Positions 54,057 to 64,000 of a stretch of DNA of 64,000 bases are shown here, piece after piece. Both the position numbers and the translations under genes were made by a program. The DNA comes from Fonsecaea monophora. Taxonomy: Eukaryota; Ascomycota; Eurotiomycetes; Chaetothyriales; Herpotrichiellaceae. The notes under the pieces were generated by a model, which saw only the letters and a program-made list of their open reading frames with translations, was not told the DNA's origin and made no database searches. The stretch covers positions 558,001 through 622,000 of the forward strand of contig NW_019173935.1 in assembly GCF_001642475.1 (NCBI RefSeq), read 5' to 3'. Each line of letters opens with the position of its first letter. Position 1 is the stretch's first letter.

Positions 54057-56405
54057 TATGAACGGGGTAGGGTGCAAAAGTGATCCTTGCACCCTTTTTA
54101 TAACACAGATCTTGTTAAAGATCCCATTTTCTACAGGAGATCGTTCGATCTCACTGGGGACAACAGATCCGTGATGCAGCGATGATGTACATTGAATCCG
54201 ATTTTTTTACCCGATACAGGGGTAACAACCTCAGTCGTGCTTTACCTTCATAGGGAAACTTGATCATTTTGGCAGGTGAAGATCAGCCGATAGGACCTAC
54301 CTCCATGTCGAGATATGGCGCCATTCGTGATGTTACCATTATTAGACCTTGTCGCATTGATATGTCCTAGCTTCCGCGAGTTCTCTCCGCACTGTCAAAT
54401 CATCTCGAGTAGATTGATTGCCCAGGACTACCAAGAGGTGCATTTGTCAAAGTAATTTTTTCAGCAGGTGGTCGAGTTCATGATAGCCAAGCCTCTCTCG
54501 GTCTTTCTGATCTGTCAGAGTCCTTGCGAGAGATGTGACGCTAAAGTTCCACGGCAACTCCGAGGATTAGCGATGGTGTTCTCGTGATACCTCGACTGCC
54601 CGTCCCAGCCAGGCATTCGGAGCGCCGGTCCATCGCAGGGAGGTTTCGGTTTTGCTTAGGAACAGCGCATTCCAAGTGCCGGGCTGGGCCACGATCGAGA
54701 CTAGCAGGTGGTGTTATTGGTGGTTGGCAACGTAATAGTCCTGTATCTCGGAATTAGCCCAGACCAGAGCCGATTGGCTTATGGAGAACTTGTCCCACAG
54801 TCTCCTGCTTGTGTCTTACATGGATGCCCCAGCTCGCAACTGCCGCGAGCAGAGAGAAACAGAGAAAGAGAGAGAGAGAGAGAGAAAAGAGAGGCGGAGG
54901 GCATCAAGGGATGCTCAGTCTGATTTTGTAACTCGGTGACACAAATGCCCGGAGGTGGAGGCACAGGCCTAAATGTCTTGGCGCCACGAAGGCTGCGGCC
55001 GTCCTGCCCGCAATGCTCCACTCGTATTTTACACGTGACTTTGACCCACTTCACAGTCAGGCTTCTTCTATTCTCCCTCTTTAACCACCTCCGCTACAAG
55101 TTGACTCCTTGACTCCTTTTCTTCTCACCGTTCGTTAACCTTGAAATCTTCAGTGGCAATTAATGCTCGTTCAATGCTCCCCAACCTTCACAGGACCAAC
55201 ATCTCGAAGCCACTGAAGACAAAGCAAGGTTTGTTTCCCCGCAGCAACACGAGGCTCTTCTGAATACCACCTCGCCTATGTACAATCCCCCGCTCCTTTG
55301 TCCCGAGTCTTGTAAGCTCGACTTGAGGTCGTCGACTAAACACTCGAAAATCCCGCTCCAAGGTATGGTGCCGCCTACAGCGGAATTGCATTTTCTCTTC
55401 CCAAGAGACGATCAACTTGAGGAGCACCACTGAGGTATCGTGTTGGAAAATCTACTGCCCTCATCTATGGGCAGTGATGCGGTCATCCGGCTACTAGGTC
55501 CTACAAGCACTTGCGCGTGGCCATGACAATACAACGACCAGCAAACCTGGAAGTTTGAATAGACTTTGGCCTGTGGCAGGCTCTCTTCCGGCCTTGTCAG
55601 CCTTGCAATACTCACCAGTCCTGGTACGAAGTACGAGGATCGTGCCCTGCAGCCGAACAACGAGTTGTCTGTTCGACGGCGTTTGCTTGTCGCGACACCA
55701 TTGGCTCGCTAACCCTAGCCCTTGCCAACCGATGTCGTCAAAATCAACGAATCAAGCACCCTGTCTCCACGGAGTTCCAGAACTCCGTGGCCAATCGATT
55801 AGGGAAACTTAACCGTTCAATAGGAAATCTAGCCGTTCACCACAGCCCAAGTGATCACGGGCCTTTGATACTTGTCGGTGATGTTGCTGACCAATCCAAT
55901 GAAATGCAACAGCTGATGGCAGCCAGCACGCACTGGCTTTCCAACCAACCAAGAGAGCCATGTCTATCGATAAAAACCCCATTCCCGAAAAACCCCCTGC
56001 CGATCTCTCTCTGGTACGAGTAGACGTGAGTACTCGTCAGATATTTGTTCCCTACACAGAGGTTTTGTATATATTCTTTTCCAGAACGTGTGGACGATAC
56101 TACGACAATCTATCTCATCGCCCCGCCTCAAACTCAACAGGCAATTCGCAATTATCCACACCCGCAACAACCCCTCCCTCAGAGTCGGGGATCATTTTGC
56201 GTCCCAAGGAAAATTCCCCGCAAACGTCCATTTGTCAGACAACCGTCGCCCGTGAGAAAGAAGAGATACCTACCTACCGAGTAAATAACTTCTACGAGGA
56301 TATTCCAAAGACTGTTTGCCTTTTTCACTACTGTTCTTCAAAGGAGAGAACACATACCCACGTCCCCTTCCCCCACCAAAAAAAAAAACCACCAATTAAG
56401 AAGAT
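54057..56405. other. Intergenic, 2.35 kb
   Basis: No credible gene. A GA-rich microsatellite lies at about 54851-54892 (separate entry). GTACGAGTAG and GAGTACTCG motifs recur near 56018-56037, and an A11 run at about 56382-56392 lies just before the Old Yellow Enzyme start. Confidence 0.45.
54851..54892 (+). repeat. GA-rich microsatellite
   Basis: Imperfect AG dinucleotide run with a pure core of roughly nine AG units, interrupted by AAAC and AAAA. Confidence 0.7.
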
Positions 56406-57536
56406 ATGGGCTCTCTCCCCGTGTCGGCGCCGTCGCGGCTCTTCGAGCCCCTCAAGGTCGGCCACCTCACGCTGCAGCACCGACTGGTGATGGCGCCGCT
56501 GACGCGGTACCGGGCGGACGACTCGCACGCGATCCTGCCCATGGCGACGACGTACTACGCGCAGCGGTCGTGCGTGCCGGGGACGCTGCTCATCTCCGAG
56601 GCGACCATCATCTCGCAGCGGGCGGGCGGCTACGACAACGTCCCGGGGATCTACACGCCCGAGCAGATCGCGGCGTGGAAGCGCGTCACCGACGCCGTCC
56701 ACGCAAAGGGCTCCCACATCTACCTGCAGCTGTGGGCGCTGGGCCGCACGGCGGACACCACGTCCGCGGCCGCGCAGGGGATTGAGCTCGTATCGTCGTC
56801 TCCCACCCCTCTCAGTAGCGAGGCTCCTGTGCCGCGCGAGCTGCGCGTCGACGAGATCCGCGGCTTCGTCGATGACTACGCGCAGGCGGCGCGCAACGCG
56901 GTCGAGGGCGCCGGGTTCGACGGGGTCGAGATCCACGCCGCCAACGGCTACCTGATCGACCAGTTCACGCAGGACGTGTGCAACAAGCGCACGGACGAGT
57001 ACGGGGGCAGCGTGGAGAAGCGGTCGCGCTTCGGGCTGGAGGTGGCGCGCGCCGTCGTCGCCGCCGTGGGCGCCCACCGCACGGGCATCCGCCTCAGCCC
57101 CTTCAGCCCCTTCAACGGCATGAAGATGCGCGACCCGCTCCCGCAGTTCACCCACTTCATGGAGGGGCTCAAGCCCCTCAACCTCGCCTACATGCACCTG
57201 GTCGAGTCGCGCATCTCGGGCAACGCCGACGTCGAGGCAACCGAGAAGATCGACCCCCTGATCGACACCTGGGCCGACATCTCCCCCGTCCTGATCGCCG
57301 GCGGCTTCACCCCGGCCAGCGCCCGCCGCGCCGTCGACGAGGAGTACAAGGACCGCGACGTCGCCATCGTCTTCGGCCGCTACTTCATATCCACCCCCGA
57401 CCTGGTCTTCCGAATCGCAAACAACATTGACTTGACAAAGTACAACCGAGGCACCTTCTACACCCCCAAGTCCGAAGTAGGCTACATTGACTACCCTTTC
57501 AGCAAAGAGTTTGAAGCTGCCAGTACAAAGCTCTAG
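56406..57536 (+). CDS. Old Yellow Enzyme family NADH:flavin oxidoreductase
   Basis: A 376-residue intronless frame of standard OYE length. The FMN barrel landmarks are in order: LFEPLKVGHLTLQHRLVMAPLTRYRA (in part) at the start, LLISEATIIS, QLWALGR at 108-114, and the substrate/FMN site HAANGYLIDQF with His177, Asn180 and Tyr182. DEYGGSVEKRSRF and, near the end, VLIAGGFTPASA and VFGRYFISTPDLVFRI bind the FMN phosphate. The family reduces activated C=C bonds with NAD(P)H; yeast OYE, plant OPR and ergot-pathway members are relatives, so the substrate cannot be fixed. Codons 1 to ~335 are strongly GC-biased at third positions while the last ~40 codons and both flanks are not. No biosynthetic cluster is visible around it. 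Confidence 0.92.
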   Translation: MGSLPVSAPSRLFEPLKVGHLTLQHRLVMAPLTRYRADDSHAILPMATTYYAQRSCVPGTLLISEATIISQRAGGYDNVPGIYTPEQIAAWKRVTDAVHAKGSHIYLQLWALGRTADTTSAAAQGIELVSSSPTPLSSEAPVPRELRVDEIRGFVDDYAQAARNAVEGAGFDGVEIHAANGYLIDQFTQDVCNKRTDEYGGSVEKRSRFGLEVARAVVAAVGAHRTGIRLSPFSPFNGMKMRDPLPQFTHFMEGLKPLNLAYMHLVESRISGNADVEATEKIDPLIDTWADISPVLIAGGFTPASARRAVDEEYKDRDVAIVFGRYFISTPDLVFRIANNIDLTKYNRGTFYTPKSEVGYIDYPFSKEFEAASTKL

Positions 57537-57565
57537 AGAACTTCCATGTAACTAGACGATTAAAG

Positions 57566-57571
57566 AATAAA
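57566..57571 (+). terminator. Polyadenylation signal of the Old Yellow Enzyme gene
   Basis: AATAAA begins 30 bases after the stop codon and is followed by an AT-rich run. Confidence 0.5.
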
Positions 57572-57778
57572 ATATATATGACCAATTAGAATGTCCATTA
57601 AGAATATGCATTTTCCAACGCTAAACCTATGTTATCGTACGGAAGACAAGTTGGGTCCATCTTCGCACTCTGATTTCGCTTCTTCTCAAGCTCTCTTCCC
57701 ACCAGGGAGCTAGGCGGAGGAATGAACGACCAATGTGCACAAGCACAATGATAACAACCGCGGTAAAGGACCGACTGC

Positions 57779-60700
57779 TCACACCAGCGCAGCTCGTTGG
57801 CGGGGAAACAACTGCCCGCCGGCGTCCATGTATACCCGCCTCTCGTACGTTAGGTCTGGATCATGCTGATCACACCCTTGCCGATACATTTTGATGTTGT
57901 TTGCTTCCATCTCCTCCACGACCACCTGTTCTATAATGTCCTGAGCCGTGGTAGGCTGACGATACTCATAACCCATGAAGGCGCCGAGTTTCCGAGCCTC
58001 TAAAGCCGGTGCTCCTGCAGCAGGGTCCCGCAAGATGATGTCTCTGGGCCTCTTCTTTTCCCTCTTCTTAGCTTTGGGCTTCACATTTTCCGTGATTATC
58101 GTGGCTAGAGTGCCTTCAATATGGAGACCTGTGTCCACAAGCGTGGCTCCAGTCGTGAGGCACCCATTCACCCGTGGTTGCATAAGAGGATTTTTCAGCG
58201 CATGCATCTGTTCCGCTTCAGCATGGGTGACCCCCAGTCCGGGACAGTCCTGGGGAGGGGGGATGTTCATGGCGCTGGATGGCACAATATTCTGCCCTTC
58301 TGCCTGATGATGGCTCAGTTGGGTAGTTTTGCGCTTGGTGTTTGTGTTTGTATTTTGAGCAGCGGCTTCCTGTCCGGGCGCGACACCAACCTCGTCCAGC
58401 GTTGTCGCAGAATCCATGTCGGATAGAGCATCCTCTTCATCAAAGTATTTGGTGTCTTCCCAATCTCTGACGCGAGGCTCATAAGGCGGACGTTGCCGGT
58501 AAAACGTGTCCCAATTAGTGTTGGCAAACCATGCATGACGCTTGATATCTTCAGCATCGCCAGGATAGACAAAATACCCCTGGTAGTTTTGATGAGCCTT
58601 GTCCGCGACGCAACGGACAAGACGGCCGCCGACAATCTTCCTGGTGAAGTCATTGTGCTCATACTGCCGACTGCAAAGGCGTTTCTCCTTTTCCACCAAG
58701 ATTTGCATCATGAGATCCAACGCTTCCATGCTCGGAATTGGGACACCATCTGGTTGTGGAAACATCAAAGTCTTCTTGTGCTGCAGGATCTTGAGCTTGG
58801 TCTGTTGGCGGTCGTCGCAGGCAAACGGAGTGAAACCGAAAAGGCACTCGTACATGATGACCGCGATGCTCCACTAATCGCATCGTCCGTCGTACATTTC
58901 GCCGCGAATGACCTCGGGAGCCATATACTGCGAAGTGCCAACGACAGACCGGGCCAGGCGTCGACGTTGCGACCGGTTGCGCCAATCCAAAATTGGCTCT
59001 CCCAGCATGGGTTCTTCCTTGTAATTCGAGTCTTCCTTGCCATGCCTCCTGCTTGCGTGGTGTGAGTGGGCTTCCTTCTCTTGTTTGTCCTGATCGTCAC
59101 CATCAATCACAATCCCCAGGTCATCCAACAACGAGTGGCGATTTTTTTGATAGAATCTTTGGTCGTGAGACCAGTCTCCATTGAAAGCCAGACCAAAGTC
59201 GGAGATCTTCAGATGGCCGTCGAATCCGATGAGAAAATTGTCGGGTTTCACATCTCGGTGAATCCACTGCATGCGATGAGCTTCTTCGACACAGAGAATC
59301 ATTTCGGCAATGTAGAATTTCGTGAACTCTTCGCTGAGAGTGTTCTTGCGGATGAGCAACCCCAGAAAATCGCCTCCGATGCAGTACTCCATCACTAGAT
59401 ACAAGTGCTTTTGGTCCTGAAAAGCAGCAATCAGTGGAATGACCCATCTCGAACCCTCTGCCGCAACAAGGAAATCACGCTCAGCTCGGAGATGTCCTTC
59501 TTGTCCGTTGCGGATCATGTCTGACTTTCGAATGACTTTCATGGCATAAACTTCCTTCCTGGCCTTGGACGCATCTTTTCGCTTGCTGAAAAGACTGCCA
59601 GATAGCAACCTGCCCGGCGACTTCAAACTGGATCGAGATGGTGCATTGATCAGCACTTTGTCGGCGCCTTTGATTTCAGAATTCTGCAACCCATCGCCGC
59701 TGTTTTTGGCCTTGACCAGTCGAACAACCCCGAAGCTCCCCTTTCCGAGAACGTTGATCACTTCAAAGCCACCGATGCTGACCCCCTGGCTCGCTTTGGC
59801 TGAGCTCGTCGTATTTTTCAGCACTCGACGCTGTCGGAGATTCTCGCTCTCAGCCATCTCCCACGCTGTCCGAATTCGTTCCCGAATATGCGGAGGCAGC
59901 TGCAGTTCACGCATACGCTTCTCCAACTCCTTGCGCCTTGATACTCTCGGCGGTGTACCCTGGAACAACGAGTTGAAGTGGAGCTCGAAGAATATTTTGG
60001 TGATCGCAGCGGCTTCAACCGTCCTGATGGTGAGGAAGGGAGAATTGATACTTTCTGGTATCGGACTAAGCAAGCGACCTTCTACCATGAATTTCTGTTG
60101 GTCGACTTCGACCAAATCGATGCAACCGCGGCGGACGGTTGACGAAGGAGTCAATGGCTCCGAGGTTTGCGGAGTCGATGAAGTCCCATTGATGGAGGAA
60201 GATGTACCGCTAATCAATGTGGGAGGGGTAGAAGAGCACGGTGTCGAGGACGCAATGGCTGACTCCCTTAAGAGTGTCTGAACGCTAGGTCTTGAACGTA
60301 AGCCTGATCTCTTGACAATGGTCGAGTTCCCGTTGCCGAACGCTTGTTGAAACTTCTGGCTTATGCGGCGCTGGAGTCCAGGGGCAGATTGACTCCGAGA
60401 GAGCTCACTGCCATTCTTGCTGGTGGTAAGAGAACCGTATGAATCGTCCTCTTCGTTTTCAGGGACGTCATATAGCCTAGGGGTACTCGGTGCGCTCTTG
60501 ACAGTCGGTGATGCTGAGATATCCCCATCATCGGCCGAGTTGTCAGCAATAGCAGTCAGTCGAATCTTCAAAGGTTGGTGGATTGTCGTCGTGTTTGATT
60601 CATTGGCAAGTAAGTATACGGAGTGATTTCCGTGGGCCAGAGGAAACGTGGTCTCGTTGTGGTATTGCATGCTGCCACCGCTACTTCTATCCCCCATGCC

Positions 60701-60925
60701 CAAGACCGTCTTGATGCTGGAGACCCCCCTCTTGAGCTGGCTCTTGACGCTGAGCTTTGACCGGCCAGTACTGGTGGACTCCATCGATCGCGAGCCTGTG
60801 CCGTCGAAGAGATGATTGAGTTTTGGGATCTTGGAAAGAGGAGGGTTGGCCCAGCGAGCTGAGAGGGAGAGCGGAGGAGGAGATGATGGGCGTCGTTTTC
60901 GACCCAACGCAGTCATGAGTGTCAT
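57779..60925 (-). pseudogene. NDR-family AGC kinase (Ppk35-like) interrupted by an in-frame TAG
   Basis: One continuous frame of 1,049 codons, broken only at codon 684 (58876-58874) by TAG. Residues 1-340 are a Ser/Thr-rich disordered N-terminus. LQLPPHIRERIRTAWEMAES at 341-360 begins the NDR-type Mob-binding region. The kinase domain starts near 387: GKGSFG 394-399, catalytic Lys463 (AMK), HRD 556-558 and DFG 576-578, with long inserts after the glycine loop and in the activation segment, as in Ppk35-type NDR kinases. It then reads GTSQYMAPEVIRGEMYDGRCD, TAG, WSIAVIMYECLFGFTPFAC. Active AGC kinases have DWWS here, so TAG replaces the first Trp (TGG). The downstream part keeps the rest of the lobe and the C-terminal extension (WFANTNWDTFYRQRPPYEP). 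Everything else is intact, so it is either a recent nonsense allele or a base-call error. Confidence 0.85.
58874..58876 (-). other. In-frame TAG at a conserved kinase tryptophan
   Basis: The coding strand reads GAT TAG TGG AGC, where kinases of this group read Asp-Trp-Trp-Ser. One G-to-A change (TGG to TAG), equal to C-to-T in a CpA context on the other strand, explains it. Confidence 0.85.
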
Positions 60926-61265
60926 AGCGTGGATGGTGAATACTGGCTGCGAGACTCGTTACGAGAGCCGCTGTCAGTTTCTGTATAAGGTACGAGTATA
61001 AGAGCAATGGAGATGTAAGTAAAGTCAAGCGAAAGCCAATGTCGATGTCAATGGGGATGTTTCTGGTGTCGGGATGAGCAAAGAGAGCGAACAAAAAAGG
61101 AAGATGCGGATGGGCAGGACGAGTTTGACTGCGAAAGTCGCAAAGGAACGCACCTACTGTGTAATTGTCTCTCTCACATTCTCTCACTCTCTGCTTTCTT
61201 CTGCTGCTTCTTCATCTACAGCGCATGTCAATGTGATGGTACCACTTCACCGGTGAGAATTTGCT
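60926..61265. other. Intergenic: promoter of the kinase gene
   Basis: About 340 bases between the kinase start and the REV1 stop; CT-rich stretches near 61165-61215, no gene. Confidence 0.5.
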
Positions 61266-64000
61266 TTAGTATTCAAACACCACCGCAGGCAGGCCTCTGT
61301 CCACAACAGCTTTCTGCACGTCTCTTTTCAGAACAGCCAGCGCTTTCTCCCACGACCCGCGCGTCTCGTCCCTACCAAAGTTCTCATACTCTATCACTAA
61401 CCCAAACCAATTGACCACAGCGACAGCCTTCGCCATGTCCCGCTCAACAGAGACGACCTTGCTCAGATATTCACAGAGCGCCGTCACATCCTCCATGTCG
61501 GGTTCTTCGCCATCCATGGAGAGCTCTCGAACCCAAGCCGAGATGGCGTCCCGCAACTCCGGCAGGGAACTCAGCCTTTGGGAAGTGAACGTTGGCTTAT
61601 CTGGTCTGTTGGCCAATTGGATCTTCTGTTGCCCTCGTGCCGTAGCTTCTGCTTGAGTAGTAGTACTCTTAGTCTTTTTCCTGTGCACGTCGAAGTTCAG
61701 GCCAGATCTGGCTTTCATTCGATTTCTCTTCTGTTCTGCCAGGATTTCCAGGCGAATGTCTTCGGGCAGCTCGTTCAGAAAAGACTCGGATATTTCTTCA
61801 GCCATGTGGAAATGTGGCTGTGGTTGGTGCACATTCATCTTGGGCATAGACATGAAATTGGACTGTGTGAGAGTCGACGAAGACTCGCCGCCACGCTTCG
61901 AAGTAGCCTTGCCGAACATTGAAGTCGTCTTCGGCTTTTTGGTTGGCGTAACAACTAGCTTCTTCCCTTGACCCGATGTCCTGGGTTTGTGAGGGGATTG
62001 AGGTAGCACACTTTGCTGCGCTGGTAACTTTTCTCTTTTATCTTGATGTCTGTACTGGGCTAGCACTTCATCCCTGACGTCTGGTGGGAGTGCTGCAAGA
62101 GCTTCGGGATCAAGTTGACTCTGACTCGGTAATGCAGCTTCATTGTCACTAACGAATGGTGAGACTGAGCGCGACAGCGGCTCATTCGAAGGTGACATTG
62201 CACGAGTCGAAGTGCTCATAATGTCCAAGATGCTCTTTTGCTTCGGCGCAAATTTGTTCCTGATATCTGCTGGTAGTTCTGCGAGTACGGTAGGATCAAT
62301 TTGGGAGGGGAGCATGAATTGTGTGCCGCTGATATTCAGTGGCTTCTGAGCAGAGCTCTCTTCGCCTATCATGAAAATGGTATCAGTAGCACCAGGAATG
62401 ACTTGGCCCGTTTTCGGCTTCTCGGGAGTTGACACTTCTTCGATAGGATCAGTCGCCTCTTTAGACGTCGGCGTCTGCTTGGGTAGAGGACTCTGCCTGT
62501 TCTGGTCTGTCAGTCTGGGGGGTGTCGAAGTCTGTGTGCCAGGCTTCTTGAACTGCAGCCTACGCTGGCTACCATCCATAAAGCCGCCTGTGCTGGTAGT
62601 GGACGGCTTCAGCGGCTCCAGTTTCTGCATTTGAACACCCAAGCCTCGTAGCTCTCCAGGTGGGAAGCCATAACCACGCAGAATGGAGATTGCTTCCCTT
62701 CCCAGGATATTTGCGTCGTTCGTGGCAACTCCAAGAACAACGCTCTTGTTGAAAGTGTCACACTTGCCATGACCCAGGTTCTTGGGAGGATCCAGACCAG
62801 CATCCGCAGCTTTGCGCATGATCTTCATGGTCAACTGACGGCCTTTGACCAGTTGCTCCAGAAGCCGCCGCGACAGTTCCTCACAGAGGCTCTGAACAAA
62901 CTCTTCTGCTTGTTGTTGATTGACGAAGCGGATTCCCCAGTTGATCTCGGCCGACACTGACTTCCGGACAACCTGGTCACCGACTTCCTGTTTGTCGATG
63001 CCTCGGGAGTAGTCCCATATCTTCTCGCCAGTTTTGGGACCCAAGGTGGTGATGAGTTTCTCTTTGGTGCAGGCTCTAATATCCTTGACGAATTTGATCC
63101 CGATTTCTTCCAGTTTGTTCCCAATACTCCATGCAACGCCGGGCAGATCCGTAACTGTCAGATCGCCTAGAAAATCCAGGACCTCTTCTGGCTTAATCAG
63201 GTGTTGTCCTGCCGGTTTGGCCTTGCGTAGGGCGACTTTGGCAAGCAGGATATTACCGCCTATACCAACTGAGACGTCGCAGCCTGTCTTTTCTTTCACA
63301 GACGCACGTAACTCCTGTGCGAGACGCTGCGCAGCTTCTTGCTCACGGTATATTGAACTCTCCGAAAGACCCCTTCCATCCGACCCGCCGATCTTGAGAC
63401 ATTGCTCACTGACGTCCAGCAAAGCCTCATCTATACTGATACTCTGAACCACACCATCAACCTCCAGGATAGCATCGTAAAAGTGACGGCTGGCCTCTTC
63501 GTAGGCCTTGAAGTCATATGGTAGAATTTTGAGATCAGGGCACAGCCCCAAGGCAGACTTCATCCACATACCGTTCTTGATGCCGTATTTCCTAGCGGGA
63601 TAGTTGCAACTCGCAATCTCGGACCCTGGTCCGCTACCATGTGCAATCACCACAGGTTTGTCAAGCAAGTGAGGATGTTTACGCAAGGATACAGCAGCGA
63701 AGAAGCTGTCGAAATCAACATGTAGGATGTATCTCCTTGCACCTGGTGCTCTTCTGAGTCTGCTTTTCTGGGAGGAAAGCTTCTCTTGGGTGCGGGCCTG
63801 CAGCTGTGCTTTTAGTTCTGCCTTCCAGGTGGATAGGTGATGCAACCTGGATTCGCGGTAGTACTGGTTGATGAAGTCAGGGTTCGCAGTACTCGATTTG
63901 GCCATATGAGGATTGGAGAGGAGAACAGCATTGTGCTCTTCGGCCGTCAACTGGCGCTTTTCAGGCTTTGGAAGGTCACCTAGTAGAGTGTTTGCTGGTT
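61266..64000 (-). CDS. REV1: DNA repair protein REV1 (deoxycytidyl transferase), 5' end outside window
   Basis: An open frame of about 910 codons that runs off the right edge; the N-terminal BRCT domain is not in the window. The Y-family polymerase core is plain: YILHVDFDSFFAAVSLR with the first metal-binding Asp, GMWMKSALGLCPDL, SISIDEALLDVS with the catalytic Asp-Glu, GCDVSVGIGGN and the helix-hairpin VTDLPGVAWSIGNKLEEIG, then the little-finger domain. Past that are three LPxDIR/LPxDVR motifs typical of ubiquitin-binding motifs (near 62245-62295, 62060-62110 and 61735-61795) and a C-terminal helical domain that in relatives binds Rev7 and other translesion polymerases. REV1 inserts dCMP opposite lesions and scaffolds translesion synthesis. 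No intron is needed within the visible part. Confidence 0.94.
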   Translation of the reverse strand, partial: PANTLLGDLPKPEKRQLTAEEHNAVLLSNPHMAKSSTANPDFINQYYRESRLHHLSTWKAELKAQLQARTQEKLSSQKSRLRRAPGARRYILHVDFDSFFAAVSLRKHPHLLDKPVVIAHGSGPGSEIASCNYPARKYGIKNGMWMKSALGLCPDLKILPYDFKAYEEASRHFYDAILEVDGVVQSISIDEALLDVSEQCLKIGGSDGRGLSESSIYREQEAAQRLAQELRASVKEKTGCDVSVGIGGNILLAKVALRKAKPAGQHLIKPEEVLDFLGDLTVTDLPGVAWSIGNKLEEIGIKFVKDIRACTKEKLITTLGPKTGEKIWDYSRGIDKQEVGDQVVRKSVSAEINWGIRFVNQQQAEEFVQSLCEELSRRLLEQLVKGRQLTMKIMRKAADAGLDPPKNLGHGKCDTFNKSVVLGVATNDANILGREAISILRGYGFPPGELRGLGVQMQKLEPLKPSTTSTGGFMDGSQRRLQFKKPGTQTSTPPRLTDQNRQSPLPKQTPTSKEATDPIEEVSTPEKPKTGQVIPGATDTIFMIGEESSAQKPLNISGTQFMLPSQIDPTVLAELPADIRNKFAPKQKSILDIMSTSTRAMSPSNEPLSRSVSPFVSDNEAALPSQSQLDPEALAALPPDVRDEVLAQYRHQDKREKLPAQQSVLPQSPHKPRTSGQGKKLVVTPTKKPKTTSMFGKATSKRGGESSSTLTQSNFMSMPKMNVHQPQPHFHMAEEISESFLNELPEDIRLEILAEQKRNRMKARSGLNFDVHRKKTKSTTTQAEATARGQQKIQLANRPDKPTFTSQRLSSLPELRDAISAWVRELSMDGEEPDMEDVTALCEYLSKVVSVERDMAKAVAVVNWFGLVIEYENFGRDETRGSWEKALAVLKRDVQKAVVDRGLPAVVFEY

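Noticed and set aside
58860..58890. The TAG in the kinase gene as the end (acceptor) of an intron
   Set aside because: GATTAG looks like an acceptor, but the codons on both sides are the conserved kinase sequence with exact spacing (one residue replaced), and no donor upstream would remove the TAG without deleting conserved residues.

Overview
The window is nuclear DNA of a filamentous ascomycete (Pezizomycotina). The genes are eukaryotic, with short GT-AG introns of about 45-240 nt, CTAAC/CTGAC-like branch sequences, and families typical of these fungi: a HET-domain protein, an RTG2-type Ppx/GppA protein, Dal5-type MFS permeases, an RCR-type wall regulator and an Ssr4 chromatin subunit. A eurotiomycete such as a member of Chaetothyriales would fit, but I cannot prove the order. 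I saw no transposase, reverse transcriptase, long terminal repeat, rRNA, convincing tRNA or CRISPR array.

Layout. 0-5 kb: Ssr4-like SWI/SNF-RSC subunit and RTG2-like protein (both +). 5-7.6 kb: a large HET protein (-). 8.3-12 kb: a six-exon Dal5-type permease and a dienelactone hydrolase (+). 12.9-18.6 kb: fimbrin (-) and a DDHD phospholipase (+), divergent. 19-20.9 kb: a FucP/FHS-type sugar permease (-). 21.6-25.6 kb: a Ysc84-SH3 actin-patch protein (-) and the Miro GTPase Gem1 (+), divergent. 26-28 kb: a DUF985 cupin (+) and proteasome beta5 (-). 29-33.4 kb: an unknown polytopic membrane protein and an unknown secretory protein ending in KDEL (both +). 34.6-38.8 kb: three minus-strand genes for small membrane or GTPase proteins (a cysteine-cluster membrane protein, an RCR-like protein, Arl8). 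40-41.9 kb: a second Dal5-type permease (+). 41.9-52.6 kb: a gene-poor tract of about 10.7 kb rich in short palindromes and simple repeats, holding one small spliced gene of unknown function. 52.6-57.5 kb: a transcription-factor-like protein and an Old Yellow Enzyme (+). 57.8-64 kb: an NDR-type kinase gene interrupted by one in-frame TAG (-), and REV1 (-), which runs off the right edge.

Most genes are ordinary housekeeping or accessory genes with no common pathway. Loose themes are actin and membrane traffic (fimbrin, Ysc84-SH3, Arl8, Miro, DDHD lipase) and nutrient uptake (three MFS permeases). The points most worth a second look are: the kinase whose conserved subdomain IX tryptophan codon is TAG; the HET protein that seems to carry a second, degenerate HET module; the KDEL-terminated cysteine-repeat protein with a retropepsin-like segment lacking the catalytic Asp-Ser/Thr-Gly; and the palindrome-rich gene-poor tract.

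Exon coordinates were worked out by hand from splice consensus and reading-frame continuity. Homology statements come from recognising motifs, not from database searches.
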